A stretch of DNA of 64,000 bases from NCBI RefSeq assembly GCF_900102945.1, contig NZ_FNGI01000002.1, positions 279,393 to 343,392 on the forward strand, read 5' to 3'. The stretch is from Modicisalibacter muralis (lineage in GTDB: Bacteria > Pseudomonadota > Gammaproteobacteria > Pseudomonadales > Halomonadaceae). How positions within the stretch are numbered: the first letter of the stretch is position 1; the number at the start of each line of letters is the position of its first letter. The notes under the pieces are model-generated. The model did not search any database and was not told the DNA's origin. It was given only the letters and a program-made list of their open reading frames with translations. This document shows, one piece after another, positions 63,516-64,000 of this stretch. A program made the position numbers and the translations under genes.

Positions 63516-64000
63516 TCAACGCCGGGTATCGAACGCCACGCTACGCAGCAGAGCGACGACGGGCATGCCCTCCTTCAGCCCCATTTCATCGTGAGACTTG
63601 CGCGTCAAGCGTGCGCGAAGTACCTGCGAGCCGATGCGCAAGCTGACTTCGACCGCGCTACGCCGCCGATCGAGGGTGCCGACCCGCTCGATGACGGCAT
63701 CGAGCTTGTTGCGATAGCTGATGTGCTCGGGAGGCGACAGCGCCAATGCAACGTCGCGTGCGGGAATGCGCAGCCGCAACGGGGTGCCCACCGGCTCGTT
63801 GACGATGGGCAGGATCAAGCGCTGGCCATCGGCGAGGCTCAATTGCGTCAGCGCGTAGTCGTCATCGTGGGCGACGATCGTCGCCGTGACCACCGACACG
63901 GCATCGAAGCCACCGAGATACTCGGTGAGTTCGAAGCGCATCAGCAACTGATCCAGGCGGCCATGGTCGATCACTCGGCCATGCTCCATGAGCACCAGAT
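63516..64000 (-). CDS. modC: Molybdenum ABC transporter ATP-binding protein, C-terminal part (right-edge partial)
   Basis: The last 161 residues of ModC are visible: the end of the ATPase domain (LVLMEHGRVIDHGRLDQLL), then the regulatory TOBE/Mop domain with VGTPLRLRIPARDVALALSPPEHISYRNKL and a final LRARLTRKSHDEMGLKEGMPVVALLRSVAF. The nucleotide-binding motifs lie beyond the window. With ModAB it imports molybdate; the TOBE domain senses the oxyanion. Confidence 0.85.
   Translation of the reverse strand, partial: LVLMEHGRVIDHGRLDQLLMRFELTEYLGGFDAVSVVTATIVAHDDDYALTQLSLADGQRLILPIVNEPVGTPLRLRIPARDVALALSPPEHISYRNKLDAVIERVGTLDRRRSAVEVSLRIGSQVLRARLTRKSHDEMGLKEGMPVVALLRSVAFDTRR

Overview
The window looks like a chromosomal segment of a high-GC, slightly to moderately halophilic gammaproteobacterium, most likely Halomonadaceae (Halomonas-like). 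The evidence is the core gene order (lptG-lptF divergent from pepA-holC-valS; purE-purK; bfr/bfd; nrdA-nrdB; metE/metR; an RstAB-like two-component pair), the acidic proteins, and several solute-binding-protein transporters (TRAP, TTT). Both edges cut genes: the 3' end of an AEC-family permease on the left and the 3' part of modC on the right. I saw no rRNA, tRNA or CRISPR array.

Region 1 (1-10575) is the most distinctive. Eight genes on the minus strand (582-9118) read as one operon: an L-cysteate sulfo-lyase (CuyA type), a histidinol-dehydrogenase-fold enzyme of the sulfopropanediol dehydrogenase (HpsN) type, a DegT-type PLP aminotransferase, a complete TRAP transporter, an aspartate/glutamate-type racemase and a YeiH/CuyZ-type exporter, with a divergent LysR regulator. 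Together they suggest uptake of a C3 sulfonate, conversion to L-cysteate, desulfonation to pyruvate, ammonia and sulfite, and sulfite export. No sulfolactate dehydrogenase or sulfolactate lyase is present. An amino-alcohol sulfonate such as cysteinolate therefore fits better than dihydroxypropanesulfonate: HpsN-like oxidation would give cysteate and the racemase would correct its stereochemistry. The cluster lies between two direct copies (113 of 116 bases identical) of the 3' end of an AEC permease gene, as if inserted or duplicated as a unit.

Region 2 (10654-19169) is a LysR regulator divergent from a minus-strand run of two pirins, two YcaC-like isochorismatase-fold hydrolases, a YtcJ-like amidohydrolase, an MFS exporter and two tiny XapX membrane proteins. 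Region 3 (19236-25440) is a tripartite tricarboxylate transporter (tctCBA) divergent from its two-component regulator (tctDE), followed by a co-translated periplasmic binding protein that may be part of the sensor. Region 4 (25480-28164) has a DTW-domain tRNA modification enzyme, a BASS-family transporter and a small foreign patch: a broken transposase fragment plus an AT-rich pentapeptide-like gene.

Region 5 (28323-48422) is mostly housekeeping: aceK, truC, tcdA, purEK, bfr, bfd, lptFG, pepA, holC, valS, two DNA-repair glycosylases and envelope lipoproteins. It includes a uracil-DNA glycosylase-like gene whose second codon is a stop, and a 150-bp palindromic element between pepA and holC. 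Region 6 (48530-64000) has metE/metR, an RstAB-like pair with a co-translated lipocalin-like gene, nrdAB with a striking 17-bp inverted repeat and a DnaA box upstream, a retropepsin-like protease, a TelA/XpaC-like pair and the end of modC.
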